DNA from: Myxococcales bacterium
Lineage (GTDB): Bacteria; Myxococcota_A; Polyangia; Polyangiales; Polyangiaceae
Direction: 5' to 3'
Length of the DNA: 64,000 bases
Assembly (NCBI GenBank): GCA_025359105.1
Contig: JANYHK010000038.1
Coordinates: 1 to 64,000, forward strand
The notes under the pieces were generated by a model that saw only the letters and a list, made by a program, of their open reading frames with translations, searched no databases and was not told the origin of the DNA. How positions within the stretch are numbered: position 1 is the stretch's first letter; each line of letters begins with the position of its first letter. Below are positions 46,074 to 55,716 of this stretch, piece by piece. The position numbers and the translations under genes were made by a program.

Positions 46074-47518
46074 GCAAGACGACGTGGGACCTGATCGTCA
46101 TCGGCTCCGGCCCCGCCGGCCAGAAGGCGGCCATCTGCGCGGCGAAGGCCGGCAAGCGCGTGCTCGTCATCGAGCAGGAGGGCGGGGTCGGCGGCGCGTG
46201 CGTGCACCGAGGCACCGTCCCCAGCAAGACGCTGCGCGAGACGGCGCTCGCGATCACGTCGTTTCGCCGTCGCAGCGGGCACGTCATCGACATCGACGTC
46301 CCCGAGTCGCTCCAGGTCGCGAGCCTCCTGTCGCGCATGGACGAGGTCGTCGTGGCCCACGAGCGGTTCATCGACGACCAGCTCGGGCGCAACAACGTCG
46401 AGCGGTGGCGCGGTAAGGCCAGGCTCCTCTCGGCGATCGAGGTCGAAGTGGCCGGTGTCCACCGCGACGTGCGCCACGCGTCGGCGAGCCTGCTCCTCAT
46501 CGCGACCGGGTCGAGGCCTCGCTCGCCGGCTGGAATTCCCATCGATCACGAGCACATTTTGGACAGCGACTCGATCCTCTCGATGCGCTACCTGCCGAAG
46601 TCCCTGACGGTCCTCGGCGGCGGTGTCATCGCGAGCGAGTACGCGGCGACCTTCGCGGCGCTCGGGGTGAAGGTCACGATGATCGATCGCGCGGAGCGGC
46701 CTCTGGCGTTCCTCGATCCAGAAATGTCGATGCGCTTCGTCGAGGCGTTCGAGCGGGTGGGAGGCACTTTCCTCGGCCGCTCACGCGCCGCGGACGTCGC
46801 ATACGACGGGTTCTGCACGGTGGCTACGAAGCTCGAGGACGGTACCGTCGTCGAGAGCGAGAAGCTCCTGTGCGCCCTCGGACGCGTCGCCAACGTCGAG
46901 GGCCTCGATCTGGCGGCGGTGGGCCTCGCCGTGAACGCTGCCGGCGTCATCCCGGTCGACGAGTTCTGCGCGACGAGCGTGCCTGGCATCTACGCGGCGG
47001 GCGACGTCATCGGCCCACCCTCCCTCGCGTCGACCTCGATGGAGCAGGGGCGCCGCGCCGTCAGCCACGCGCTCGGCCTCCCCGCCGGTACGGCGGCCGA
47101 CCTGAGCCCCATCGGCGTCTACACGATCCCCGAGATCTCCCAGGTCGGCCTCACCGAGGACCAGGCCAAGCTCCGCTACGGCGGCGCCGTCGTTGGTCGT
47201 GCGCGCTTCGACGAGCTCACGCGCGGCCAGATCGCCGGAGCCAAGGACGGGCTCCTGAAGCTCGTTTGCGATCCAACCGGGCGCAAGATCGTCGGCGTTC
47301 ACATCATCGGCGAGGGTGCGGCCGAGCTCGTGCACACCGGCCAGATGGCGATGCTCGGCGGCCTCGAGGTCGACGTCTTCGTGGAAAACACCTTCAATTT
47401 CCCGACCCTGGCCGAGGGCTACCGCGTCGCGGCCCTGGAGATCGTCGGCAAGCGCGCGAAGGCGCCGGGCGACCGCGAGGCGGCAAGCGTTGCGAGCTCG
47501 CGCAGACGCTGCGCGTGA
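46070..47518 (+). CDS. sthA: Soluble pyridine nucleotide transhydrogenase (SthA-type)
   Basis: 482 residues from the ATG at 46070. Flavoprotein pyridine nucleotide-disulphide oxidoreductase fold: FAD motif IVIGSGPAGQKAAI, NAD(P) motif VLGGGVIASEYAATFAALG, second FAD motif IYAAGDVIGPPSLAS. Where lipoamide dehydrogenases have the redox CxxxxC, this protein has ACVHRGTVPSK, a single Cys as in SthA; it therefore lacks the active disulphide and transfers hydride between NADPH and NAD+. The last ~15 residues are a basic extension. Co-translated with the HDOD gene. Confidence 0.88.
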   Translation: MSKTTWDLIVIGSGPAGQKAAICAAKAGKRVLVIEQEGGVGGACVHRGTVPSKTLRETALAITSFRRRSGHVIDIDVPESLQVASLLSRMDEVVVAHERFIDDQLGRNNVERWRGKARLLSAIEVEVAGVHRDVRHASASLLLIATGSRPRSPAGIPIDHEHILDSDSILSMRYLPKSLTVLGGGVIASEYAATFAALGVKVTMIDRAERPLAFLDPEMSMRFVEAFERVGGTFLGRSRAADVAYDGFCTVATKLEDGTVVESEKLLCALGRVANVEGLDLAAVGLAVNAAGVIPVDEFCATSVPGIYAAGDVIGPPSLASTSMEQGRRAVSHALGLPAGTAADLSPIGVYTIPEISQVGLTEDQAKLRYGGAVVGRARFDELTRGQIAGAKDGLLKLVCDPTGRKIVGVHIIGEGAAELVHTGQMAMLGGLEVDVFVENTFNFPTLAEGYRVAALEIVGKRAKAPGDREAASVASSRRRCA

Positions 47519-47597
47519 CGCCGGGCCCCGACGCACGAAACCGGGCGATTGCCCGCCGGCACGGCGCATGCGAGTGGATTCGGGGAGAGGTGATCGT

Positions 47598-47933
47598 ATG
47601 GAAGTCCCGCTCCAGGTGACGTACCGGGGAATGCCTCCCTCCGAGGCGCTGAGTGACAGGGTCCGCGAGCACGCGGCGAAGCTGACAACGTTTCATCGGC
47701 GGATCCTGGGATGCAAGGTGGCCATAGAGGCGCCGAGCCCGCACCACCGACACGGCGGCCACTTCCGCGTCCGTGTCGACGTCGTCGTGCCTGGGGCCGA
47801 GCTGGTCGTCTCCAACCACGACACGAGCCCCATCGGCGAGGACGCACACGCCGCCGTCGACGGAGTCTTCAAGAACGCGTCGCGCGTGCTCCGTGACCAT
47901 CAAAAGAAACAGGACACGAAGCACGAGGGCTGA
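47598..47933 (+). CDS. hpf: Ribosome hibernation factor HPF/RaiA-like
   Basis: 111 residues from the ATG at 47598 preceded by GGGAGAGG. The pattern MEVPLQVTYRGMPPSEALSDRV, KLTTFHRRILGCKVAIEAP, FRVRVDVVVPGAELVV, and SPIGEDAHAAVDGVFKNASRVLRDH is that of the short HPF/RaiA family, which binds the 30S subunit and inactivates ribosomes in stationary phase. No long C-terminal dimerisation domain, so it is the short form. It converges with the KirBac gene 2 bases away. Confidence 0.85.
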   Translation: MEVPLQVTYRGMPPSEALSDRVREHAAKLTTFHRRILGCKVAIEAPSPHHRHGGHFRVRVDVVVPGAELVVSNHDTSPIGEDAHAAVDGVFKNASRVLRDHQKKQDTKHEG

Positions 47934-47935
47934 CC

Positions 47936-48799
47936 TCAGCCCTTCGGATCCGACAGGAGACCGTGGAACTTGCGGTAGTCGATGACGCGAACGCCGTCGT
48001 CGCCGATGGTGAGGACGTCCTCGAAGCGGGCGCCCTCCACGATGTCGGTCAGGTCGTAGTGGAAGCGCGCGTGGATCGACTGCGCGAGGGTCTCGTCGAA
48101 GCCCATGAGCGAGAGGTAGATCTCGGCCTTCCGGGCGCGGAGCTTATCCATGGCGTCCTCGCCGAAGAAGGGGCTCTTCTCGTCGACCTTGTGCATCGCG
48201 GTCCACGACAGGGAGAACATCGGCGTCCTGTCGCGGACGAGCGGTAGCTCCAGCGGCGTGCGCAGGACGTGCCCCTCCTCGCTGACATCCTCCACGAGCA
48301 GAATGACCCGTAGCTGCGCCTCCAGGACCATGTTCCGCCGCGCGTTGCCCATGCGAAACATGAGGTGCGGCACGCCGTTGCGCTTCGACAGGACCGCCTT
48401 CTCGGTGAAGATGACGCGCGAGGTCGGACGCGAGAACTTGGCGAACGTGAGGCCGGTGACGATCGCGACGCCGAGCATGCCGACGATCGCCTCCAGCGTG
48501 ACGACGACGTGCCCGTACGGCGTCACCGGGGACATCGCGCCGTAGCCGATCGTCGCCATCGTCTGCACGCTGAAGAAGAACGCGTCGTAAAACGACCCCG
48601 GCGCCGTGTTGGAGATGCATCCGGGCGCGACCACGTAGAGCAGGGCGAAGAGCGCGTTCGCGACGAGAAACGAGCCCACGAAGCCCCCGAAGTACGCGCC
48701 CCACGAGGACGTGAGGACCGAGTGGTACATGTCCTGGAACGGGTGACTCTCGAGACCGATGCTGCGCGTGGGGGGGAGCCGCGGCTGCGCTTGCTTCAT
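47936..48799 (-). CDS. Inward-rectifier potassium channel (KirBac-like)
   Basis: 287 residues. Two membrane helices flank a pore loop: first helix WGAYFGGFVGSFLVANALFALLYV, pore with selectivity filter TMATIGYG, second helix EAIVGMLGVAIVTGLTFAKFSRP. The remainder is the cytoplasmic Kir domain (immunoglobulin-like; VIFTEKAVLSKRNGVPHLMFRMGNARRN, LRTPLELPLVRDRTPMFSLSWTAMHKV, HARFHYDLTDIVEGARFEDVLTI). All Kir landmarks are present. Gating lipid unknown. Confidence 0.94.
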   Translation of the reverse strand: MKQAQPRLPPTRSIGLESHPFQDMYHSVLTSSWGAYFGGFVGSFLVANALFALLYVVAPGCISNTAPGSFYDAFFFSVQTMATIGYGAMSPVTPYGHVVVTLEAIVGMLGVAIVTGLTFAKFSRPTSRVIFTEKAVLSKRNGVPHLMFRMGNARRNMVLEAQLRVILLVEDVSEEGHVLRTPLELPLVRDRTPMFSLSWTAMHKVDEKSPFFGEDAMDKLRARKAEIYLSLMGFDETLAQSIHARFHYDLTDIVEGARFEDVLTIGDDGVRVIDYRKFHGLLSDPKG

Positions 48800-48809
48800 G
48801 CGCCGAAGG

Positions 48810-49184
48810 TTACACGGGCGGCGCGCCGTCGGTCCCGCTGTCGCGCCGGCGAGCGCGCAAGAGCGCCGCGACGGGGCGGTCCTGCTTGGTCGCCCGCTCC
48901 CCCGCGCACGCGCCCGAGCCCCGTGCCAGCGCGCGGCACGTCTCGGGCCGCCGCTCGTAGACGCCGCACACGAAGCTCCCCGCCGCCCCGTCGACCCGCA
49001 GCGCGGCGCAGTGTCCGTCTTCCATGCGCATGAACGCGCGGTTGCCGTGGAAGACGACCAGCAGGGCCGCGTCGTCGCCGAGCCGCGCGTGATCGTCCCC
49101 GCTCACTGGCACGTACGTCTCGAGGAGCGAGAAGCAGCACGTGCCGCAGGCGAGGCACTCGGGGGGGTCGGCGGGAGATTCCAA
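48810..49184 (-). CDS. YkgJ-family zinc/iron-chelating protein
   Basis: 124 residues. The family signature CxxCGxCC is seen as CLACGTCC near the N-terminus, followed by CAALRVDG, FVCGVYERRPETCRAL. The eight or so cysteines bind metal. The function of this family is not established. It is 10 bases upstream of the KirBac start, on the same strand, so probably in the same transcript. Confidence 0.85.
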   Translation of the reverse strand: MESPADPPECLACGTCCFSLLETYVPVSGDDHARLGDDAALLVVFHGNRAFMRMEDGHCAALRVDGAAGSFVCGVYERRPETCRALARGSGACAGERATKQDRPVAALLRARRRDSGTDGAPPV

Positions 49185-49215
49185 CTAGCGAGGCTTATAC
49201 GACTCGAGCACGCGC

Positions 49216-50022
49216 TCAAAGACAACCGCTGACGCGTGAGCCGTTCTCGCACCCGACCTGCTTGGCAGTTCGCTCGGCGTCGCAGAAGGGCACCTCGGTC
49301 TCGCCGGTCGCGCACGCCCGCTCGTTGCACGAGCATCCGCCGCCCTTCTCGCAGCAGGGCTGCCCGAGGGAGCACGACGGCGTATCGATGAAATCGGCCC
49401 CCTTCGCGTAGAGACCGCAGACGCAGCTCTTCAGGTTGCTCTTCAGCTCGAGGCAGCGCACGGCTTCGCAGACGCAGCTCCCCGCGCCGCCGTCGGCCCA
49501 CCCTCCGAACGCGCAGCAGGCGGACGCGGTGGCGAAGGAGCCCTGGTCGCAGGACGTCGTGGCGACGCTGCCCGCATCGGCGTCGGCCGCCCCGCTGTCG
49601 GCGAAGGGCGACGCGCTCGTGCAGCGGCACACGTCCGAGCCGAATTTGACGCACGCAGTGACGAGGTCGGGGCTCGGCCCGCCGTCGGCAGGACTGGAGC
49701 AGGCGTCGGCGCAGGACGCGCGCACGCAGGTCGCGATCGCGGCGGCGGCGGCGCCCTTGGCCGACAGGAGCGCGCGGCACCCTTGCCCCGTCGCGCACGA
49801 GTCGACCGACGCCATGTCCTGGCTCGCGCACGTCGAGTCGCCGCAGCACGCGTTCACGGGCGACTGGCATGCGCGCGCGATGCAGGCGCCGCAGGCAGTG
49901 CCCGCACCGGCGGTGGTGCACGCAGTCCCCAGCCCCTCCCCCGACGGCACGAAGAGCACGCACGCCGCGGCGACGACCGACAGGCTCGCGGCCAGGGCGA
50001 GCGGCGTGGAAAGCCGATTCAC
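49216..50022 (-). CDS. Cys-rich lipoprotein
   Basis: 268 residues from a GTG at 50022 followed by a lipoprotein signal (SVVAAAC). The mature protein has more than twenty cysteines with repeated motifs such as CTTAGAGTACGACIARAC, CCGDSTC, CVRASCADAC, CCAFGGW, CVCEAVRC, CCEKGGGCSCNERAC. This pattern recurs in other myxobacterial lipoproteins and looks like a compact disulphide-rich surface protein. No function assigned. Confidence 0.75.
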   Translation of the reverse strand: MNRLSTPLALAASLSVVAAACVLFVPSGEGLGTACTTAGAGTACGACIARACQSPVNACCGDSTCASQDMASVDSCATGQGCRALLSAKGAAAAAIATCVRASCADACSSPADGGPSPDLVTACVKFGSDVCRCTSASPFADSGAADADAGSVATTSCDQGSFATASACCAFGGWADGGAGSCVCEAVRCLELKSNLKSCVCGLYAKGADFIDTPSCSLGQPCCEKGGGCSCNERACATGETEVPFCDAERTAKQVGCENGSRVSGCL

Positions 50023-50169
50023 GCACCGAAGATACGCGAAGGCCGCCTCCGCGCCACGGCCACGGGCGGCGGGCCGCCTCCCGAAGTGTGCGCGACGCTG
50101 GATCGTCGGGGGATGGTGTGGCACACAGATGAGGTCGGTTTCTTCGCGCCCCCCGGCTCCCGAGGTCCA

Positions 50170-51336
50170 ATGCGTCGACGGCTCTCTCTCCTAGTAGCGT
50201 TCGCCAGTCTCGTCGGTGTGGCGGCCGTCGCAGCCTGCGGCGGGAGTGGCTCGCGCAGCGGATTCGACGAAGGGCAGGGAGGCGACGGCGGCGGGAACGG
50301 CAGCAGCGGTAGCAGCGGCAGCAGTGGCGGCGGGGACGACTCGGGGAGCCTGCTCGGCAGCGACGCGACGAGCGGCGACGGCAGCACCACGTGCGCGGCG
50401 ACGACGACGACGGCCCAGAAGGCCCAGGTCGACATCATCTTCGTCATCGACGACTCCGGCAGCATGACGGCGGAGATGACGCAGATAAAGACGAACGTGA
50501 ACACGTTCGCGGGCAAGATCGGCAAGAGCGGCCTCGACTACCGGGTCATCTTCGTCGTGCGCCGCGGCACGAGCGGCAACACGATCTGCGTGCCTCCTCC
50601 GCTCGCGCTGGCCAACTGCGCCGACAACCCGCCGACGTTTTACCACGTGAACCAGGACGTTCAGAGTGACGACTCGCTCACGCTGGCCCTGTCGACCTAC
50701 GACAGCGCGTGGAAGAACTACGTCCGGATGGACGCCTACAAGGTCTTCGTCGAGGTCAGCGACGACAACGCCGGCATCTACGGCAGCCCCGTCAAGGCAG
50801 CGCAATTCGATCCGCAGCTCCTCGCCAAGGCTCCGGCGGGGATGTTCGGCACCGCCGCGAAGCGCAAGTACATCTTCAACAGCATCGTCGGCTGGACGAC
50901 GGGCACCGCCCTGATCAGCGGGCCGAAGTGCTCGACCGCCGTGAACAACGGCTCCGAGTACCAGACCCTGAGCCAGCTCACCGGCGGCATCGTCGACTCG
51001 GTGTGCAACACCGACTACTCGGGCGTCCTCGACAACATCGCCAAGGGCCTCGTGACGCGTCTCGGCTGCGAGTTCGCGCTCCCCAAGTCCGACGGCGGCA
51101 CGATCGATCCGACCAAGGTGGTCGTCCAGTTCACTCCCTCCGGCGGCCCGGCGAAGACGTTGACCCAGGTGACCGACGCGTCCAAGTGCGGGGCGATCAC
51201 CGACGGCTGGTACTACGACGACAACACCAGCCCGACCAAGATCCTCCTCTGCCCGACCACGTGCAGCACCGTCGGGGCGGACCAGTCCGGCACGATCTCG
51301 GTGCTGCTCGGTTGCAAGGGCCCTCCGCCCAGGTAG
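50170..51336 (+). CDS. von Willebrand A-like lipoprotein
   Basis: 388 residues from the ATG at 50170. Lipobox VAAVAAC. A Gly/Ser-rich linker (SSGSSGSSGGG) precedes a vWA-like domain from about residue 85: VDIIFVIDDSGSMTAEM (MIDAS D-x-S-G-S), VIFVVRRG, VFVEVSDDNAGI, then a Cys-containing C-terminal beta part (CEFALPKSDGG, CPTTCSTV). Comparable proteins are surface adhesins. Distinct from the VIT-vWA protein at 1844. Confidence 0.8.
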   Translation: MRRRLSLLVAFASLVGVAAVAACGGSGSRSGFDEGQGGDGGGNGSSGSSGSSGGGDDSGSLLGSDATSGDGSTTCAATTTTAQKAQVDIIFVIDDSGSMTAEMTQIKTNVNTFAGKIGKSGLDYRVIFVVRRGTSGNTICVPPPLALANCADNPPTFYHVNQDVQSDDSLTLALSTYDSAWKNYVRMDAYKVFVEVSDDNAGIYGSPVKAAQFDPQLLAKAPAGMFGTAAKRKYIFNSIVGWTTGTALISGPKCSTAVNNGSEYQTLSQLTGGIVDSVCNTDYSGVLDNIAKGLVTRLGCEFALPKSDGGTIDPTKVVVQFTPSGGPAKTLTQVTDASKCGAITDGWYYDDNTSPTKILLCPTTCSTVGADQSGTISVLLGCKGPPPR

Positions 51337-51360
51337 CGGCTTCTCGCCCCCTCGCGAAGC

Positions 51361-51385
51361 GTGGACCAGTAGACCACTGGTCCAC
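51361..51385. promoter_or_regulatory. 10-bp perfect inverted repeat
   Basis: GTGGACCAGT-AGACC-ACTGGTCCAC is a perfect 10-bp inverted repeat with a 5-base spacer. It lies 25 bases after the vWA lipoprotein stop and about 44 bases before the kinase start. It could be a repressor site for the kinase or a rho-independent-like hairpin without a U tract. Confidence 0.55.
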
Positions 51386-51428
51386 ACGAGTGGCGTCGTA
51401 AGCTCCCGATCTCGGTGAGACACGGATC

Positions 51429-53015
51429 TTGCATGATCCACCTCCGTACGTGGACGGTGAAGCCACATTTGGCAAGTACAGGCTCCTCGCCGAGCTCGGG
51501 CGCGGCGGCATGGCCGACGTGTTTCTCGCGATGGTCGTGGGGCCGGAGGGTTCGGGCTTCTCGAAGCTCGGCGTCATCAAGCGACTCCGCCAGAACCTCG
51601 CCGAGGATCCCGATTTCGTCAGCATGCTGCTCGACGAAGCGCGCATATCGGCGCGCCTCAGCCACCCGAACGTCGTCCAGCTCCACGAGGTAGGTACAGC
51701 AGGGGAGTCCTACTACCTCGCGATGGAGTTCCTGGACGGGCAACCGCTCCATCGCGTGCAGCTGCGGGTGCGCACGGCGGGCGCCGCGTTCCCGAGCGGC
51801 GCCGAGCTGCTCATCGTCTCCGACGTGCTCGCGGGCCTGCACCACGCGCACGAGCTCGCGGACTACGACGGAACGCCGCTGCACGTCGTCCACCGCGACG
51901 TCAACCCGCAGAACATCTTCGTGACGTACGGCGGCCACATCAAGGTCATGGATTTCGGTATCGCCAAGGCGGCGGGCCGCTCGAGTGAGACGCGACAGGG
52001 GATCGTGAAGGGCAAGATCCGCTACATGGCGCCCGAGCAAGCGACCGGGGCGGCGATCGATCGCCGCGCCGACGTGTTCGCCGCCGGGCTGCTCCTCTGG
52101 GAGGCCGTCGTCGGCAAGCGCTTCTGGGGGCAGATGGAAGAGGCGGAGATCGCGACGGCGCTCGTCTCGGGCGCCTACAACACGCACCTTCGATCCGTGA
52201 AGGCCGACGCGTCCGAGGAGCTCGAGCGCATCTGCGCCAAGGCGCTCGCGCACGCGCCCGACGCGCGCTACCCGACCGCCGATGCCTTCAAGGTCGATCT
52301 GGACCTGTGCATCGCCCGCCAGGAGCGCGCCAGTCTGCGCGGCGAGCTAGGTCGCCTTGCCGCGAGGCTCTTCGAGAAGGAGCGCGGCCAGATGAAGGCG
52401 GTCGTCGAGGAGGCGGCGCGCGGCGCGCAACCCTTGAGCATGGAGCTGCTAAACAGCTCGCGCTCGAGCACCTCGCGATCGCTCCGCCCCATCGTCGCCG
52501 ATGGTGAGGTCGCGGCCGCGCCTGCGTTGGCCGAGCCAAGCCCTCCCGCGCCGCGTTCGCCGAGCCGGGCCGCGCGCGTCGGACTGGCGGCGGTGCTCGC
52601 GGGGACCGTCGTGGCGATCTCGGTGACGCTCGCGACGAGGGGAACGCTCGCGGTCGATGGCGTTGGGAGCCTATCGCCCGAGGCACGGCAAAAAGCATTC
52701 GCCACCCACGTGGCGGGCGCGGAGCTCCCGGAGGTCCTCGCCGACGATCTCGCATCCCCGGCGGCGGTTCAGATCATCGCCCTGCAGGCGCCTGCGCGGT
52801 GGTCGGCGCAGCAGCCCCCGCCGCCAGTCGCGCGCCCAGTCGCTCTCGCCGCGGCGCCGGCCCCCGCGGCCCGCGTGACCGCCGTCCCGGCCACTCCCTC
52901 GTCGGCGCCGGGTGACATGCAGCACCGCGCTCACCGCCCCAAGGCGGCACTCGACCCCATCGATCCGTGGAAGGACCTGCCCGCGCCGCCACCCCCACCC
53001 AATCGCACGTGGTGA
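51429..53015 (+). CDS. Ser/Thr protein kinase
   Basis: 528 residues from a TTG at 51429; a GTG at 51450 is an alternative. The kinase domain (about 16-300) has LGRGGMADVFLA, Lys in LGVIKRLRQ, HRDVNPQNIFV (catalytic loop of the bacterial PknB-like subgroup with Val-Asn), DFGIAKA, KIRYMAPEQA, ADVFAAGLLLWE. A linker leads to one membrane helix (RVGLAAVLAGTVVAISVTLA) and a Pro/Ala-rich C-terminal region that ends NRTW. Probably membrane-anchored with an external disordered tail. Confidence 0.9.
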   Translation: MHDPPPYVDGEATFGKYRLLAELGRGGMADVFLAMVVGPEGSGFSKLGVIKRLRQNLAEDPDFVSMLLDEARISARLSHPNVVQLHEVGTAGESYYLAMEFLDGQPLHRVQLRVRTAGAAFPSGAELLIVSDVLAGLHHAHELADYDGTPLHVVHRDVNPQNIFVTYGGHIKVMDFGIAKAAGRSSETRQGIVKGKIRYMAPEQATGAAIDRRADVFAAGLLLWEAVVGKRFWGQMEEAEIATALVSGAYNTHLRSVKADASEELERICAKALAHAPDARYPTADAFKVDLDLCIARQERASLRGELGRLAARLFEKERGQMKAVVEEAARGAQPLSMELLNSSRSSTSRSLRPIVADGEVAAAPALAEPSPPAPRSPSRAARVGLAAVLAGTVVAISVTLATRGTLAVDGVGSLSPEARQKAFATHVAGAELPEVLADDLASPAAVQIIALQAPARWSAQQPPPPVARPVALAAAPAPAARVTAVPATPSSAPGDMQHRAHRPKAALDPIDPWKDLPAPPPPPNRTW

Positions 53016-53034
53016 ATCTTCGATAGAAGGCCGA

Positions 53035-53964
53035 TCACGCGAGGAGGAACGGAAGCACCGCTTCGACGAGCGCGTCCGGGGTGTCCACGTGGGCGAAGTG
53101 GCTCGAGTCCCGGAGCCACACGAGCTCGGCGCCCTTCACGAGCGCGGCGAGACGCCTGCCGTTCTCCGGACGTACGAGAGGATCGGTCGTCGCGTACACG
53201 AGCTGCAGCGGGACCGGGAACGGCCGCTCCGCGAGCGCGTCCACGAGCTCCGCGAAGCCGTGCGGCGCGAGCGCGTCGGCGAGGTAGCCGATGAAGGCGC
53301 GCGCACCCTCCGGCGTCGCCAGCGGATCGCCGTAGGCGCGCGCTTCCTCGAGCGATTTGAGGGTCTCGTCGTGGTAGTGGACGTTCTTGTGGGCCCACCG
53401 CAAGGGCTCCTTGCGGATCCTCCGCGAGAGGAGAGCGCGCACCCCCGGCACCGCCAGCGCAGCGTGCAGCGCGAAGTAGCGCGCCTCGGGGAACGCAGGC
53501 GAGTGGATGTTCACGAGGCGCGAGACGAGCCCTGCGTCGCCGAGCGCCGCGCGCATCATCACGAAGCCGCCCAGCGAGTTGCCGATGGCGCTGCACCCGC
53601 GGAGATCGAGCGCGGTGGCGAGCTCTCCCACCCAGGTGGCGAGCGACGCCGCGTCGTAGCGGGCGTCGGGTTTCCCGCTCTTCCCGCAGCCGGGCATGTC
53701 GGGCACGATCACCCGGAAGCGCGCCGAGAGCCGGCGCACGACGTAGCGCCACGAGTAGCTCGTCGTCATCAGCCCATGGAGCAGAAGAAGGGGCGGGCCG
53801 TCGCCCAGCTCCCGGTAATGGATGGGGATCTTCCCGAACGGGCGCGAGTCGACGGTGATCTCGCGCGCCGCCGTCGACTCGAAGTCGTGAGGGCGCGTCG
53901 GCTTCTCCGGGAGCTCCTCGAACCGCAGCTGCTCGAACGCGCGGGGCATCTGAGACCGCAGCAT
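53035..53964 (-). CDS. Alpha/beta hydrolase
   Basis: 309 residues from the ATG at 53964; ATG 53949 is also possible. Fold landmarks: [17 protein letters not shown] (oxyanion HG), [12 protein letters not shown], nucleophile elbow GNSLGG with Ser, Asp in [13 protein letters not shown], and catalytic His in DSSHFAHVD. No signal peptide. Substrate cannot be predicted. Unlike the hydrolase at 6494, the nucleophile here is Ser, so it is an esterase/lactonase-like member. Confidence 0.85.
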   Translation of the reverse strand: MLRSQMPRAFEQLRFEELPEKPTRPHDFESTAAREITVDSRPFGKIPIHYRELGDGPPLLLLHGLMTTSYSWRYVVRRLSARFRVIVPDMPGCGKSGKPDARYDAASLATWVGELATALDLRGCSAIGNSLGGFVMMRAALGDAGLVSRLVNIHSPAFPEARYFALHAALAVPGVRALLSRRIRKEPLRWAHKNVHYHDETLKSLEEARAYGDPLATPEGARAFIGYLADALAPHGFAELVDALAERPFPVPLQLVYATTDPLVRPENGRRLAALVKGAELVWLRDSSHFAHVDTPDALVEAVLPFLLA

Positions 53965-54001
53965 ATGCGACTCGCGGCCCCAGCGCAGGGGCCGCGCGGG
54001 C

Positions 54002-54229
54002 TCACCTTCGACGCCCGCCCCCGCCCTCTCCGACAGGCACGCGCCCACACGCGAGGGCCTCGCTCGCCAGGCGACCCGCCTCGGTGGGGAACTCTTCGAG
54101 CCACTTGGGGGGCCGTTCGCCGAGCCCTGCCTCACGCCAGAGGCTCACCACGCGATCCCAGTCGTCGGTGGCCTTCCGCACCCGGATCTCGGAGGGCCTT
54201 TCGGTGCGCGACTTCTCCCGACGGACCAT
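54002..54229 (-). CDS. Small protein, possibly a GNAT remnant
   Basis: 75 residues from the ATG at 54229. It reads [21 protein letters not shown], like the first strand and helix of a GNAT enzyme, followed by a Gly/Arg-rich end. No acetyl-CoA loop follows, so if it is derived from a GNAT gene it is truncated. No strong ribosome-binding site. It is the only plausible gene in the 395 bases between the hydrolase and the next regulator. Confidence 0.35.
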   Translation of the reverse strand: MVRREKSRTERPSEIRVRKATDDWDRVVSLWREAGLGERPPKWLEEFPTEAGRLASEALACGRVPVGEGGGGRRR

Positions 54230-54359
54230 ATGCACACATTTTGCAACGATCGCGCCACGGGGGCGGCTCCGGACTCGAGGCGAGGTTTTCCGGCGGGACG
54301 TGAAACGATCGACCGCACGTCTGTCCTGTGAATGTGACAGGTTGAGGACACGAGGCATC

Positions 54360-55679
54360 ATGGCGTCGGAAGATTCCACACGGACCATCGACCCCGAGTC
54401 GCAGGGCATCAGCACGCTGAAGCTCGACGGCGCGATCATCGAGGTGGTCGAGGGGCCTGCAGTGGGCGACAACCACCGCATGCGGCGCGCCAACGTGTGC
54501 GTCGGCTCGGGCGACGACGCCGACTTCCGCGTCGCGGACAACAAGATGTCGCGCCGTCACTTCGAGCTGCTGGCCACGCGCGAGGGCATCTTGCTGCGCG
54601 ACCTCGACTCGCGGAACGGCACCTTCGTCCAGGGCTGCCGCGTGCGGGAGGGGACGATCTACACGCGCACCGAGATCATCGCCGGCAAGAGCAGGCTGGT
54701 GGTGCGGCCGGCCAAGTCGATGCTCTCGCTCGAGGTCTCGCGCGCCACGGTGTTCGGCGACGCCATCGGGGAGTCCGTCGCCATGAGGCACGTCTTCGCG
54801 ACGCTCGCGAGGGCGGCGACGACGAACGCGACCGTCCTTCTCGCAGGTGAGAGCGGCACGGGCAAGGAGGTCCTCGCGCAAGCCCTTCACTCGCACTCGC
54901 CGCGCGCCCGCGGGCCGTTCGTCGTCGTCGACTGCGCCGCGCTCGCCGAGAACCTGGTCGAGAGCGAACTCTTCGGGCACGAGCGTGGCTCCTTCACGGG
55001 GGCCTTCGCGCAGCACGTCGGTGCCTTCGAGCGCGCCAGCGGCGGCACGCTCTTCCTCGACGAGCTCGGCGAGCTCCCGCTCTCCCAGCAGGTCAAGCTC
55101 CTCCGCGTCCTCGAGTCGCGCCGGATCCAGCGTGTCGGCTCGAGTACGGTGACTCCGGTGGACGTTCGCATCGTGGCGGCGACGAACGTGGATCTCGAGG
55201 AGGCCGTCAGGAAGGGCCGCTTCCGCGAGGACCTGTACTACCGCCTGTCGGTGCTGCGCGTGGACATCCCGCCGCTCCGCGATCGTCCCGAGGACCTCGC
55301 GCCCCTCGCGCATCTCTTCTACCAGCGCCTCGCCGGGACGAAGGACGACGTCCCGCTCCACATGCTCGAGCTCCTGCGCAAGCACTCCTGGCCAGGCAAC
55401 GTCCGCGAGCTGAGGAACGCGATCGAGCGCTGGATCGCCCTCGGGAGCGCGACGCCGGAAGAGCTCCTCGGCTCCGTGAGGCGATGCGACGCGTCGGGTG
55501 TGGACCCGAGTCAGCCGTACCACGAGGCGAAGCGCCGGGCGCTCGAGGCGTTCGACCGCGCGTACTTGCCCGCCGTGCTTTCGCGCGCCGACGGCGTCGT
55601 GTCGAAGGCCGCGGAGCTCGCCGGCGTGCCGCGCACGAGCTTTCACCGGATGCTGGCGCGCGCGCGCGGTGAGGAGTAG
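54360..55679 (+). CDS. FHA-domain sigma-54-dependent transcription activator with GSFTGA loop
   Basis: 439 residues from the ATG at 54360. FHA domain at about 45-120 ([29 protein letters not shown]). AAA+ domain: GESGTGKE (Walker A), FLDELGE (Walker B), [13 protein letters not shown]. The loop that touches sigma-54 reads ERGSFTGAF, that is GSFTGA instead of GAFTGA. Fis-like C-terminus ([18 protein letters not shown]). Similar to the regulator at 28254, both probably under Ser/Thr-kinase control through the FHA domain. Confidence 0.92.
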   Translation: MASEDSTRTIDPESQGISTLKLDGAIIEVVEGPAVGDNHRMRRANVCVGSGDDADFRVADNKMSRRHFELLATREGILLRDLDSRNGTFVQGCRVREGTIYTRTEIIAGKSRLVVRPAKSMLSLEVSRATVFGDAIGESVAMRHVFATLARAATTNATVLLAGESGTGKEVLAQALHSHSPRARGPFVVVDCAALAENLVESELFGHERGSFTGAFAQHVGAFERASGGTLFLDELGELPLSQQVKLLRVLESRRIQRVGSSTVTPVDVRIVAATNVDLEEAVRKGRFREDLYYRLSVLRVDIPPLRDRPEDLAPLAHLFYQRLAGTKDDVPLHMLELLRKHSWPGNVRELRNAIERWIALGSATPEELLGSVRRCDASGVDPSQPYHEAKRRALEAFDRAYLPAVLSRADGVVSKAAELAGVPRTSFHRMLARARGEE

Positions 55680-55716
55680 CCGCGCGCGCTTCAGACCGCC
55701 GCCTCAGGCCTCAGCT

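Noticed and set aside
46070-47518. Dihydrolipoamide dehydrogenase or mercuric reductase
   Set aside because: The redox-active CxxxxC is replaced by a single Cys followed by GTVPSK, as in soluble transhydrogenase.
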